In this document: positions 1-6,066 of the stretch, piece after piece | Position numbering within the stretch: position 1 is the stretch's first letter | Layout: each line of letters opens with the position of its first letter | Virus record (IMG/VR): IMGVR_UViG_3300024346_000263 | Span: 1 to 34,403 of that record | DNA: 34,403 nt | From: a virus | Direction: 5' to 3' (one strand) | Notes under the pieces: model-generated | Databases searched by the model: none | What the model was told of the DNA's origin: nothing | The model's input: the letters and a program-made list of their open reading frames with translations, nothing else | Translations under genes and position numbers: made by a program

Positions 1-1
1 A

Positions 2-91
2 GATTACAGTGCTGCCAATCGTTCAGAAGCATTCAACGATACAAAATGGATTGAATTTGCTAAATGGTTCAAGGAGATAAGAGATGAGTAA
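2..91 (+). CDS. 3' end of a small unknown protein (partial)
   Basis: The window opens inside a reading frame that runs without a stop for 29 codons and ends in TAA. The visible C-terminus contains KWIEFAKWFKEIRDE, an amphipathic, charged tail. The start lies outside the window, so length and family cannot be judged. The next gene starts inside this one (ATGAGTAA overlap), the same tight linkage seen down the chain, which supports it being a real gene. Confidence 0.5.
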   Translation, partial: DYSAANRSEAFNDTKWIEFAKWFKEIRDE

Positions 92-236
92 ATGGTTTGA
101 AGATGCTTGGTGGTCTTGGGGATGTTGTATTCATTCCCGATTTGTTGATTATAATGACAACATAGACCGTTGTGCTTTCTTTTGGGAAATCAACTATGGT
201 TGGTATCAAATGTATTATAATGATGAGGTATTATGA
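84..236 (+). CDS. small aromatic-rich unknown protein
   Basis: A 50-residue protein beginning MSKWFEDAWWSWGCC. It is unusually rich in Trp, Tyr, Phe and Cys. A good Shine-Dalgarno (AAGGAG at 71-76) sits 7 bases before the ATG. The start overlaps the previous stop and its own TGA overlaps the next ATG (ATGA), so it is probably translationally coupled on both sides. No domain is recognised and the Trp-rich stretch is not long enough to be a membrane segment. Confidence 0.65.
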   Translation: MSKWFEDAWWSWGCCIHSRFVDYNDNIDRCAFFWEINYGWYQMYYNDEVL

Positions 237-631
237 GATTTAGAGAAAGTAAATGGGAAGACTTCCTTGATGGATTTGGTAATATCCTGTATATCCTTGA
301 TTGCTATGATGCTGGTGATGAATGGGGATATGGTGAGTTCTGGGAAGCACTATCTTATGGTTGGATGGCAGAATACATCTATCCTTATGATGACTGGTAT
401 CAACCATCATACTCATATGAAAGACGATTGCGACTGGCAGAAAAACCACCACAACGCAAAGTGCAATTGATATCTTCTCAATATAATGGAGGATATCTTG
501 CTTATGATGATAATGGATTTACTGTCTGCATTCAACCAGACAGAGATAAGGCAGATAAGTGCCTTGAGTATTATAAATCAAGATACCCTGATGCAATCAT
601 TTACGGGAGCTGGGACGAAACAAATGACTGA
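233..631 (+). CDS. unknown protein, 132 aa
   Basis: An acidic, Tyr/Trp-rich soluble protein with no signal peptide or membrane segment. The middle (residues about 35-65) is dense in aromatic residues. The C-terminal third has DRDKADKCLEYYKSRYPDAI, which reads like an amphipathic helix. It starts on the ATGA shared with the gene before and ends inside the next start (ATGACTGA), so it belongs to the same transcript. The family is not recognised. Confidence 0.7.
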   Translation: MRFRESKWEDFLDGFGNILYILDCYDAGDEWGYGEFWEALSYGWMAEYIYPYDDWYQPSYSYERRLRLAEKPPQRKVQLISSQYNGGYLAYDDNGFTVCIQPDRDKADKCLEYYKSRYPDAIIYGSWDETND

Positions 632-827
632 ACATAATCCACTTAAATGGCAGGAAATCTTTGCACAACTGGTTGAAGAAGGACATTATGAAACTGGTTC
701 TGTAAATTATTATCATCTCACAAGTATCTTGGAGGACTTGTATGAGGAAAATCAAGAACTCAAAAGCAGAGTAGAAACTCTGGAAAAGGATATGGAACTT
801 ATTAAATCTTATGTGTGGGAAAAATGA
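624..827 (+). CDS. small coiled-coil protein
   Basis: A 67-residue protein starting MTEHNPLKWQEIFAQLVEEG. The second half (SILEDLYEENQELKSRVETLEKDMELIKS) has a clear heptad pattern and should form a short coiled coil, so it probably acts as an oligomer or adaptor. I start it at 624, not at the in-frame codon at 486, because 624 gives the 8-base ATGACTGA overlap used throughout this chain and the upstream codons lie wholly inside the preceding gene. Confidence 0.7.
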   Translation: MTEHNPLKWQEIFAQLVEEGHYETGSVNYYHLTSILEDLYEENQELKSRVETLEKDMELIKSYVWEK

Positions 828-1048
828 CTGAACTCACACAAGAACAACTACAAACAATTGAAGACGCATTCAATTCACTTCCAGAAGATATGAGAACTGG
901 AAGATATAGAAATATGGAAGGAATTCAAGAACAACTTGATAGTGGTGCTCAAATCATCTTTTATATGACGAGAGGTGAAGATAAGATTGATAAGGATGGT
1001 GAATATACAGAATATGCGATAAAAAGCATTAAGTTAGGTGAAGAATGA
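824..1048 (+). CDS. small acidic unknown protein
   Basis: A 74-residue acidic protein beginning MTELTQEQLQTIEDAF. It starts on the ATGA shared with the stop of the coiled-coil gene; an in-frame ATG 9 bases earlier is less likely because it lies within that gene. The N-terminal half is predicted helical and the C-terminal half (YTEYAIKSIKLGEE) more beta-like. It overlaps the following membrane-protein gene by 4 bases. No family is recognised. Confidence 0.7.
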   Translation: MTELTQEQLQTIEDAFNSLPEDMRTGRYRNMEGIQEQLDSGAQIIFYMTRGEDKIDKDGEYTEYAIKSIKLGEE

Positions 1049-1281
1049 ACAATCTTAATGATGGTAAGATATTTTTTTCTGGTTTTGTTCTTGGGGCATT
1101 TAGCTTTATACTTCTTCTTTATATGACTAAACCAGAAGCACAACAACCAGTTGCCTCCAAATCAAACTTTGAGGTGCTGGATACTTATTCTTATGAGAAT
1201 AGGACTTGCTCTGTGATTAGATACACAAATCCTTCAACTACTTGGGTATATTTCCTTGATTGTAAAGAGGTGAAGAAATGA
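1045..1281 (+). CDS. single-pass membrane protein
   Basis: A 78-residue protein with one hydrophobic segment at about residues 10-27 (FFSGFVLGAFSFILLLYM), preceded by a short polar N-terminus and followed by a soluble domain of about 50 residues with two Cys. This is a signal-anchor layout, so it probably sits in the host inner membrane with the C-terminal part outside the cytoplasm. ATGA overlaps link it to both neighbours. Function unknown. Confidence 0.7.
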   Translation: MNNLNDGKIFFSGFVLGAFSFILLLYMTKPEAQQPVASKSNFEVLDTYSYENRTCSVIRYTNPSTTWVYFLDCKEVKK

Positions 1282-1472
1282 CTTTACTTGAAACACTTGA
1301 ATACTTTCTCACAGAAACCGCAGCAGATATGGATGGTTTGTCTTGGGAAATCCGTGAGGAAACTAACTTTGAGGACAATAACATAGAGCATTTGACTGAA
1401 TGTTATGATTTTGAAAAAGAACTTTATGATAATCTCAAACAAATCAAATCCATTATTGGGGAACTGAAATGA
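1278..1472 (+). CDS. small acidic unknown protein
   Basis: A 64-residue, strongly acidic protein that looks all-helical (MTLLETLEYFLTETAADMDG, then a C-terminal EKELYDNLKQIKSIIGELK helix). Start and stop both overlap neighbours by 4 bases. The acidic helical character resembles many phage early proteins that bind host enzymes or mimic DNA, but nothing specific supports either role here. Confidence 0.65.
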   Translation: MTLLETLEYFLTETAADMDGLSWEIREETNFEDNNIEHLTECYDFEKELYDNLKQIKSIIGELK

Positions 1473-1651
1473 CTGATATGAAAACCAAAGCAGATAAAGT
1501 TTTTTCTGCTTATTATGATGACGAAGCACACGACCCTGCCTTCCACCTTACTGGTATTCTTCGTGAGGTAATCAACCAACTCCAACAAAGCCCTGGTGTG
1601 ATTTCTTGTGCTGATGTGTTAGAATTGTGTGATGAATTGGAAAAACTCTAA
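1469..1651 (+). CDS. small helical protein, possible member of a local paralog family
   Basis: A 60-residue protein beginning MTDMKTKADKVFSAYYDDEA. The second half (LTGILREVINQLQQ followed by VLELCDELEKL) resembles the helical layout of the proteins at 2977 and 5108: a mid-protein RxVI/LR helix, then a C-terminal L-x-L-x-x-E-L-E motif. That suggests three diverged copies of one fold in this region. It overlaps both neighbours and the role is unknown. Confidence 0.65.
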   Translation: MTDMKTKADKVFSAYYDDEAHDPAFHLTGILREVINQLQQSPGVISCADVLELCDELEKL

Positions 1652-1941
1652 TGAAACTATTTCAAGTAGCAAAATGGGGTGTAAGGCAGGACTATGGAAA
1701 AGAATATAACCTAACACTCTTCTTCACAGAGAAATATTCACTCTTACAAGTTTCTTTTGATGTCGGTGAGTATGGTTCTTGGATTGAGTTTCCTTATCTA
1801 CAAATCTCTATGGGTTATGGAAAGTTATTCTCATTCTTATTTACTTTGGGAAAATTAGGTTTCACAGCAGATTTTGCAGGCAGAAATTGGAGAGATGAAC
1901 TCTATTATATTCAAGGGGACGAAGAAACAGATGATAAATAA
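1651..1941 (+). CDS. unknown protein, MKLFQ family copy 1
   Basis: A 96-residue, probably beta-rich protein starting MKLFQVAKWGVRQDYG on a TAATG overlap with the preceding stop. It shares an N-terminal MKLFQ, a central hydrophobic run (LFSFLFTLGKLGFTADF) and overall spacing with the protein at 4298 (LLSFLTSS..., VGKVGLSFNFF), so the two look like diverged paralogs. It is the last gene before a terminator and ends the first block of the chain. Confidence 0.7.
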   Translation: MKLFQVAKWGVRQDYGKEYNLTLFFTEKYSLLQVSFDVGEYGSWIEFPYLQISMGYGKLFSFLFTLGKLGFTADFAGRNWRDELYYIQGDEETDDK

Positions 1942-1977
1942 TAATACCTTAATTGGTTCGCATCTTTAAGGTAGAGG

Positions 1978-2002
1978 AGAGGCAGAAATGCCTCTTTTCT
2001 TG
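1978..2002 (+). terminator. intrinsic terminator
   Basis: A perfect 7-bp stem (AGAGGCA at 1978-1984 with TGCCTCT at 1989-1995) closed by a GAAA tetraloop and followed by TTTCTT. It closes the first gene block. A second inverted repeat just upstream (ACCTTAA near 1946, TTAAGGT near 1966) may add to it. A late promoter box begins immediately after. Confidence 0.75.
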
Positions 2003-2010
2003 TATAAATA
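2003..2010 (+). promoter_or_regulatory. T4-type late promoter box for the homing endonuclease
   Basis: TATAAATA matches the T4 late promoter box exactly and lies directly after the terminator. The expected start of transcription, several bases downstream, falls before the ATG at 2038 but after the in-frame TTG at 2014, which argues for 2038 as the real start. The second homing endonuclease has an identical box. Confidence 0.65.
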
Positions 2011-2037
2011 GTATTGCGAAACAATTTAAGAGTAGAA

Positions 2038-2907
2038 ATGTATTATTACACTTACGCATATTTGCGTGAAGATAGAACACCTTATTATGTTGGTAAAGGT
2101 AAAGGAAGAAGAGTATATACCAAAGGGAAGGTGGAAATAAAACCACCCAAAGATAAAACCAGAATAATATTCCTCAAACAGAACTTAACCGAAGAAGAAG
2201 CATTCAAGCACGAAATCTATATGATTGCTGTCTTTGGTAGAAAAGATTTAGGAACTGGGATATTGAGAAATAAAACAAATGGTGGTGATGGAATAAGTGG
2301 ATTTAGACATAGTGAAAAATCTAAAAATAAAATGAGTAAAAAAAGAAAAGGTGAAAATAATGCCTTTTATGGTAAAAAACATTCACCAGAAACAATAAAA
2401 AGATTGAGTGAAAATAAAAAAGGAATGGTTAGTGTATTTCTTGGTAAAAATCATTCACAAGAAACAAAAGATAAAATCAGTAATTTAAAAAAAGGAAAAT
2501 ATGTAGGAGATAAAAATCCTATGTTTGGAAAAACTCATTCACAAGAAGCAAGAGATAAAATAAGTGAAGCAAATACTGGAAGAGTTGTATCTATTGAAGT
2601 AAGAAATGAAATGAGTAAAAGAGTAAAAGGTGAGAATAATCCTTTTTATGGAAAAACTCATTCACAAGAAGCAAGAGATAAAATAAGTGAAGCAAATATA
2701 GGAAAAACTTGCCCCGAAGAAAGAAAACAAAAAATATCTTCTTTCCATAATAAACTTTTGCGTCTTCTATCTCCTTCTGGTGAGATTGTGGAAGAAATAA
2801 CCACAATTCGCAAATTTTGTAAAAAATACAATTTGGATAGAAAAGAAATATCAAAAGTAATAAAAGGAGAACTACACCAATTTAAGGGATGGAGTGTGCC
2901 GATTTAA
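2038..2907 (+). CDS. GIY-YIG homing endonuclease with NUMOD3 repeats
   Basis: A 289-residue free-standing homing endonuclease. The GIY-YIG domain is at the N-terminus: TYAYLRED (GIY position) and YYVGKGKGRR (YIG position). Lys/Gly-rich repeats of the NUMOD3 type follow, each around a Y/F-GK-K/T-HS-x-E core, at about residues 110-225. The C-terminus (LLSPSGEIVEE, then FCKKYNLDRKEISKVIKGE, then a GW near the end) is the helix-turn-helix DNA-binding module common in phage homing enzymes. Such enzymes cut alleles lacking the gene and copy themselves in. The gene lies between a terminator and a type B promoter and interrupts the chain of small genes. It is visibly more A-rich than its neighbours, fitting recent transfer. 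Confidence 0.9.
   Translation: MYYYTYAYLREDRTPYYVGKGKGRRVYTKGKVEIKPPKDKTRIIFLKQNLTEEEAFKHEIYMIAVFGRKDLGTGILRNKTNGGDGISGFRHSEKSKNKMSKKRKGENNAFYGKKHSPETIKRLSENKKGMVSVFLGKNHSQETKDKISNLKKGKYVGDKNPMFGKTHSQEARDKISEANTGRVVSIEVRNEMSKRVKGENNPFYGKTHSQEARDKISEANIGKTCPEERKQKISSFHNKLLRLLSPSGEIVEEITTIRKFCKKYNLDRKEISKVIKGELHQFKGWSVPI
2527..2703 (+). repeat. duplicated NUMOD3-coding unit
   Basis: Two 54-bp stretches inside the endonuclease gene (2527-2580 and 2650-2703) differ at only two bases. They are 123 bp (41 codons) apart in the same frame. They encode the same NUMOD3 motif (GKTHSQEARDKISEAN), so one DNA-binding unit was recently duplicated or homogenised. Confidence 0.85.
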
Positions 2908-2909
2908 CA

Positions 2910-2953
2910 ACTGGCACAAGGACTTCCCAAAGTCCCTGAAAATGCCTTATAAT
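2910..2953 (+). promoter_or_regulatory. type B promoter-like element, copy 1
   Basis: Starts ACTGGCACAAGGAC and ends in TATAAT (2948-2953), with an overall length of 44 bp shared exactly by the copies at 3721 and 5407. It contains a 6-bp inverted repeat (GGACTT 2920-2925, AAGTCC 2930-2935) with a 4-base loop. No recognisable -35 lies 16-18 bp before the -10. The start codon of the next gene follows 24 bases after the TATAAT, compatible with a short leader. Confidence 0.7.
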
Positions 2954-2976
2954 ACTCTCATACACACAGACACCTG

Positions 2977-3192
2977 ATGACTAACCTTTCACCCCAAGCA
3001 CAAGCAATAGTAGGTGTAATTTCAACTACCATAGACAAACCTATGAACCGTATTGAGGTTGCTACTGCTGTTCTTCGGTGTTTGATTGATGAATGTAGTG
3101 AAGTTCGGGGAACTGGAAAAGTTGATAAGAAATCTCAAGTAGTATCTGTAAAAACTTTGATGGAACTTGCTACTGAATTGGAGGCAAACTGA
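2977..3192 (+). CDS. small helical protein, paralog of the 5108 product
   Basis: A 71-residue protein beginning MTNLSPQAQAIVGVISTT. The pattern AQAIV...VATAVLRCLIDE...LMELATELEAN aligns well with the C-terminal 60 residues of the protein encoded at 5108 (AQQIVDATLE...VVAAVIREVAD...LREIADEVEAL). This family is common in cyanophages as far as I recall, with no known function. It is the first gene after type B element 1 and its stop is followed by one base and then the next ATG. Confidence 0.75.
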   Translation: MTNLSPQAQAIVGVISTTIDKPMNRIEVATAVLRCLIDECSEVRGTGKVDKKSQVVSVKTLMELATELEAN

Positions 3193-3193
3193 A

Positions 3194-3328
3194 ATGACTA
3201 AAATCCTCAAAGGTTGGAAAATGGTATTCAAAGATTTTCTTCACTGGGAAAGTATTATCAAACGACATTATAACCCTTTTGATAGTGCTATTTTCTTTCA
3301 TAACATAAATCAACCACCAAATGAATAA
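3194..3328 (+). CDS. very small basic unknown protein
   Basis: A 44-residue basic protein starting MTKILKGWKMVFKDFLHWE. It begins two bases after the previous stop and its TAA overlaps the start of the next gene by 8 bases (ATGAATAA), the usual linkage here. The N-terminal half could form an amphipathic helix. No family is recognised. Confidence 0.55.
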   Translation: MTKILKGWKMVFKDFLHWESIIKRHYNPFDSAIFFHNINQPPNE

Positions 3329-3551
3329 AGAAGAATACTTTAAGTGGATAGAAGAAAACGACACTTACCCAGAGCACTCACATAAGTGGATTGTGAGAAC
3401 TTATACTGGTGATAAGTTATTCTATCGCAACTTCGGCACATTTGAGACCAAAGAAGAAGCAAAAGAGTTTATTGAGAACTATAAGGAAAAATATACGACC
3501 AAAGGATTTATTACAAGGTATAGTATTCAAGGAGTTTGTGAGGTATTATGA
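3321..3551 (+). CDS. unknown protein, 76 aa
   Basis: A soluble protein beginning MNKEEYFKWIEENDTYPEHS. It has a mixed alpha/beta look: a strand-like WIVRTYTGDKLFYRNFGTFE, then a Glu/Lys-rich helix ETKEEAKEFIENYKEKY, then a final strand FITRYSIQGVCEVL. That is the kind of layout found in small fold proteins such as DUF-type phage early gene products. It overlaps both neighbours. The function is unknown. Confidence 0.65.
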   Translation: MNKEEYFKWIEENDTYPEHSHKWIVRTYTGDKLFYRNFGTFETKEEAKEFIENYKEKYTTKGFITRYSIQGVCEVL

Positions 3552-3763
3552 TTGAAAACCCTGATGAAATCGTGCTTGAAAATGTGAAGATGTTTCACTT
3601 GGAAAGTATGAATGAACGAGCACTATGGATCGGTGTTTATGGACAAGATGGTAAGATTTATCATTTGAATATTAGTGGTGATCAACTGAAATACTATTGG
3701 AGTGATGAGACACCTGACGAAGTGGCACAAGGACACACCAGAACTGACTTGGATGCCCTATAA
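3548..3763 (+). CDS. unknown protein whose 3' end encodes a promoter
   Basis: A 71-residue beta-rich acidic protein (MIENPDEIVLENVKMFHLES...). The last 14 codons double as type B element 2, and the TAA stop lies inside the TATAAT hexamer. The gene body therefore carries the promoter for the next operon. In this copy the internal hairpin of the element is lost, as expected if coding constrains it. Confidence 0.7.
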   Translation: MIENPDEIVLENVKMFHLESMNERALWIGVYGQDGKIYHLNISGDQLKYYWSDETPDEVAQGHTRTDLDAL

Positions 3764-3764
3764 T
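3721..3764 (+). promoter_or_regulatory. type B promoter-like element, copy 2 (inside a coding region)
   Basis: Begins AGTGGCACAAGGAC and ends in TATAAT at 3759-3764, again 44 bp long. After the hexamer, the sequence ACATTCATA then ACACAGACACCTGATGAC closely matches copies 1 and 3, so conservation extends through the leader to the start codon. The central hairpin of copies 1 and 3 is absent. Confidence 0.65.
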
Positions 3765-3787
3765 ACATTCATAGACACAGACACCTG

Positions 3788-3964
3788 ATGACTTACACAA
3801 TCACAAAAGAAATTCGTATTGTTCACAAGCAAGATGGATGGGAGTATGTCTTTACAACTGATGAGTATGGAACTGTGAGTGTAGAAGGTGATAATGGATT
3901 AGGCATTCACATTCCCAAAGATTGTATTCAACACTTTATTGATGTTCTGGAACAACTGAAATGA
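3788..3964 (+). CDS. small unknown protein
   Basis: A 58-residue protein starting MTYTITKEIRIVHKQDGWEY. Alternating hydrophobic residues suggest a beta-sheet core with a C-terminal helix (CIQHFIDVLEQLK). It is the first gene after type B element 2, with the start 24 bases beyond the -10-like hexamer as in the other two copies. The stop overlaps the next ATG by 4 bases. Confidence 0.65.
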   Translation: MTYTITKEIRIVHKQDGWEYVFTTDEYGTVSVEGDNGLGIHIPKDCIQHFIDVLEQLK

Positions 3965-4137
3965 ACTACCTTTGCCTTGTTGATGGTCTTGTAGAATATG
4001 GTAGCACCAGTTTGAGTGATTTTGCTCACTATCAACTGGTGTATGCCGAAGAACACCGTGATGCTGATGTTCAGTATCTCACACTGACTGATGAAGAGTA
4101 TGATGCTATGTTTCCTGTGGAGGAGGGTGATTACTAA
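3961..4137 (+). CDS. small acidic unknown protein
   Basis: A 58-residue acidic protein (MNYLCLVDGLVEYGSTSLSD...). It has a beta-hairpin-like N-terminus and an acidic C-terminal stretch DEEYDAMFPVEEGDY. It overlaps the previous gene by 4 bases and the next by 1 (TAATG), so it lies within a coupled operon. The family is not recognised. Confidence 0.6.
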   Translation: MNYLCLVDGLVEYGSTSLSDFAHYQLVYAEEHRDADVQYLTLTDEEYDAMFPVEEGDY

Positions 4138-4301
4138 TGACTAACAAACTACCACCAAAAGTAGGACACATTTTTAGATTAGCAGAGATTATCCGTGAAG
4201 TGGATGGTTCTTATTCTCTTGGTGCTTCTGCTCTTGCCGAAGCAATCCTGTCTCATAGTTTGGTTGAGGAAATGAAATTTACTTTGGAGGATGAAGAATG
4301 A
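4137..4301 (+). CDS. small conserved cyanophage protein (GHIFRLAEIIREVDG family)
   Basis: A 54-residue protein with the core VGHIFRLAEIIREVDGSYSL and then GASALAEAILSH. I recall this motif from many T4-type cyanophages, always as a short protein of unknown role. The pattern is helical with a small loop, possibly a DNA- or protein-binding helix pair. The start overlaps the preceding TAA and the stop is shared with the next gene (ATGA). Confidence 0.7.
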   Translation: MTNKLPPKVGHIFRLAEIIREVDGSYSLGASALAEAILSHSLVEEMKFTLEDEE

Positions 4302-4558
4302 AACTTTTTCAATACGATAAAAAAGTTTGGGATGATAGTGAAGTAAATCACACTTGGCAGTTTGGTATTCTCAAAAACAAATCACTACTCTGGGTGAATT
4401 ATGAGAACCCCAGTAGTTTAGTTCATAGTAATGGTGGATTTCACATCCTGCTCTCCTTTCTTACTTCTTCTTCTTTTCTTGGAGTAGATTTTCAAGTTGG
4501 TAAGGTTGGTTTGAGTTTTAACTTTTTTACAGAATACTTTAGTGGGTGGGAGAACTGA
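4298..4558 (+). CDS. unknown protein, MKLFQ family copy 2
   Basis: An 86-residue protein beginning MKLFQYDKKVWDDSE. The central hydrophobic stretch (ILLSFLTSSSFLGVDF) and following VGKVGLSFNFF match the layout of the gene at 1651, suggesting duplication and divergence. The hydrophobic stretch is interrupted by Ser and Asp and is more likely buried strands than a membrane segment. The next gene starts one base after the stop. Confidence 0.7.
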   Translation: MKLFQYDKKVWDDSEVNHTWQFGILKNKSLLWVNYENPSSLVHSNGGFHILLSFLTSSSFLGVDFQVGKVGLSFNFFTEYFSGWEN

Positions 4559-4559
4559 A

Positions 4560-4784
4560 ATGACTAACGAACAAAAACTCACACTTCTTCTTGGAGTTCT
4601 CAAAACATACGCAGAACAAAAACACTGCTATAATGAAAAAGGAGATGATTACACTCCAAGTGCTGGTAGTTATGATGATGCCTTTGAGGATGGTGCTGAT
4701 TATGGTGAGATTACCTTTGCCCGCACACTTTTAGAACAGATTGGTGTAGAATATGAACATCCTGTGATGAAAGAAAATGACTAA
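4560..4784 (+). CDS. unknown protein, 74 aa
   Basis: An acidic helical protein starting MTNEQKLTLLLGVLKTYAEQ. It has a Gly/Asp-rich middle (DDYTPSAGSYDDAFEDGADYGE) and a C-terminal helix. I place the start at 4560, not at an in-frame ATG at 4542, because 4542 lies inside the preceding gene while 4560 follows its stop directly. It ends within the next start (ATGACTAA overlap). Function unknown. Confidence 0.65.
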   Translation: MTNEQKLTLLLGVLKTYAEQKHCYNEKGDDYTPSAGSYDDAFEDGADYGEITFARTLLEQIGVEYEHPVMKEND

Positions 4785-5115
4785 CAATCTACCAGAAAAC
4801 GATGATGCTCCGTGGTTAAATCTCACACCACAAGAAGTAGAAGAACTGCGATATAATAAGCAAAAACTTACAGATTATGGTAGGGAGAAAATCAGAGCAC
4901 TTATGCTAAAATCACAAATGACTGAAGACATACAACAACCAAACGGAGACTTTCTAAAGAACTATCCAGATGTAACTCGTGTTGAAGTTATTGGTAACGA
5001 TGGACGAGAGTTTGTTCATTATGGGTGCTCTAATGTTAAGGTAAGTTTGCAGGACGACGGTAGAACAATTAAAGTATTTTTATACACTATGTTTCAACAA
5101 AAGGAAAATGACTGA
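4777..5115 (+). CDS. unknown protein, 112 aa, two-part
   Basis: The N-terminal half (LNLTPQEVEELRYNKQKLTDYGREKIRALM) is helical and polar. The second half (YPDVTRVEVIGNDGREFVHYGCSNVKVSLQDDGRTIKVFL) reads as a beta domain. An internal ATG at the junction (MTEDIQQPNGDF) could be a second start producing only the beta domain. Both ends overlap neighbours by 8 bases. No family is recognised. Confidence 0.65.
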   Translation: MTNNLPENDDAPWLNLTPQEVEELRYNKQKLTDYGREKIRALMLKSQMTEDIQQPNGDFLKNYPDVTRVEVIGNDGREFVHYGCSNVKVSLQDDGRTIKVFLYTMFQQKEND

Positions 5116-5404
5116 TATGATTTTCTCAACAAATGGTGAAGAAAGCTTTCGCATACCTTTTCCAACAACTCATGGAACTAAATGCCCTGAAACCAAACTT
5201 GAAGTAAAGAAAATGACTATTAGAGCACAACAAATCGTAGATGCTACCCTTGAACTTACTCTCCGTCCTCAAAGTGAAGACAGAAAGAAAGTGGTTGCTG
5301 CTGTAATTCGTGAGGTTGCTGATAGGTTATGCACAGATTTAGGGGAGAGGGAATGTCCTATAGATAAGTTGCGTGAGATTGCTGATGAGGTCGAGGCACT
5401 TTAA
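5108..5404 (+). CDS. helical protein, paralog of the 2977 product with an N-terminal extension
   Basis: A 98-residue protein. Residues 36-98 (MTIRAQQIVDATLELTLRP...IDKLREIADEVEAL) align with the whole protein at 2977. The first 35 residues (MTDMIFSTNGEESFRIPFPT...) are unrelated, have a different character, and end at an internal ATG at 5213 preceded by a purine run. Either a small upstream gene was fused, or 5213 is the main start. The stop is followed directly by type B element 3, the same element that precedes its paralog. Confidence 0.65.
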   Translation: MTDMIFSTNGEESFRIPFPTTHGTKCPETKLEVKKMTIRAQQIVDATLELTLRPQSEDRKKVVAAVIREVADRLCTDLGERECPIDKLREIADEVEAL

Positions 5405-5406
5405 GA

Positions 5407-5450
5407 ACTGGCACAAGGACTTCCCAAAGTCCCACAGAATGCCCTATAAT
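5407..5450 (+). promoter_or_regulatory. type B promoter-like element, copy 3
   Basis: ACTGGCACAAGGAC at the left, the same GGACTT/AAGTCC hairpin as copy 1 (5417-5432), and TATAAT at 5445-5450. The following ATG is at 5474, the same distance as in the other copies. The conserved left block is too far from the -10 to be an ordinary -35, so it may bind an activator. Confidence 0.7.
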
Positions 5451-5473
5451 ACATTCATAACCACAAAGGACTG

Positions 5474-5632
5474 ATGACTACTCTCAATCTTACTGAACGA
5501 CAAGTAACCATTCTTGGTATTGCTCTCACTACTCTTTATGATGAGATTGCTAAATCTAATGAGGGCAAACAAATGAGAGAAGATATTATAGAACTCAGTC
5601 GTTACGTTCAAAAACAAACTTTGGGGGACTGA
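5474..5632 (+). CDS. small helical unknown protein
   Basis: A 52-residue protein starting MTTLNLTERQVTILGIALTT, apparently two helices joined at NEGK, the second charged (REDIIELSRYVQKQ). It is first in the operon after type B element 3, and AAGGA lies 5 bases before the ATG. The next gene begins after a one-base gap. Confidence 0.65.
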   Translation: MTTLNLTERQVTILGIALTTLYDEIAKSNEGKQMREDIIELSRYVQKQTLGD

Positions 5633-5633
5633 A

Positions 5634-5816
5634 ATGACTAAAGAAGAACAAATCAAGTTCCTTCAAGATACAATGAAATCTCAACTTGAGGTTGCAAACT
5701 CACTTAAACAACTTAATCAAAATAATGTTGAAGTTCAAGAGAATATTGCGAAGTTAGAAGCAAACATTCAACTTCTACAAAATAAATTAGAATTGGAGAA
5801 ATTGGTAGATGACTGA
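5634..5816 (+). CDS. small coiled-coil protein
   Basis: A 60-residue protein, nearly all of which (from LQDTMKSQLEVANSLK to NIQLLQNKLELEKLV) follows a heptad pattern with Leu/Ile/Val at core positions and Asn/Gln/Glu outside. It has no Cys, Trp or Pro. It is probably a dimeric or trimeric coiled coil serving as a scaffold or inhibitor. It overlaps the next gene by 8 bases. Confidence 0.7.
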   Translation: MTKEEQIKFLQDTMKSQLEVANSLKQLNQNNVEVQENIAKLEANIQLLQNKLELEKLVDD

Positions 5817-6066
5817 CGAAGAGTTTCTCAAACAGACAGCAACCAAGGCAGCAAATGCTCTTCATATGCCTTTGGGTGAGATTGAACCACTAAAAATGTT
5901 AGAAATGTTTTCTTACCTTCACATTCTTATGGGTGGTGATAAAGAACTTATGATACACTGGGTGAATACTCATAACAACCACTTAAAGTTTTGTCCTGGT
6001 GCTCATTTGACTGATGCTCGTATGGATGATATAATTGGATACTTGGAAGGTATGGTAGAGCACTGA
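5809..6066 (+). CDS. MbcA/ParS/Xre-like toxin-binding domain protein
   Basis: An 85-residue protein. The C-terminal half, LMGGDKELMIHWVNTHNNHL then a loop and MDDIIGYLEGM, resembles the antitoxin MbcA/ParS/Xre toxin-binding domain (DUF2384 type). In that domain a GG is followed by a helix ending in W-x-x-T-x-N and, after a loop, a final helix with YL. The usual partner, a RES-domain toxin, is not encoded nearby. If the fold is right, it could neutralise a host toxin during infection. The resemblance is by eye and short, so this is a hypothesis. It overlaps both neighbours. Confidence 0.5.
   Translation: MTDEEFLKQTATKAANALHMPLGEIEPLKMLEMFSYLHILMGGDKELMIHWVNTHNNHLKFCPGAHLTDARMDDIIGYLEGMVEH

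Noticed and set aside
2014-2037. TTG start for the first homing endonuclease
   Set aside because: It is only four bases after the late promoter box, so it would precede the expected transcript start; the conserved family N-terminus begins at 2038.
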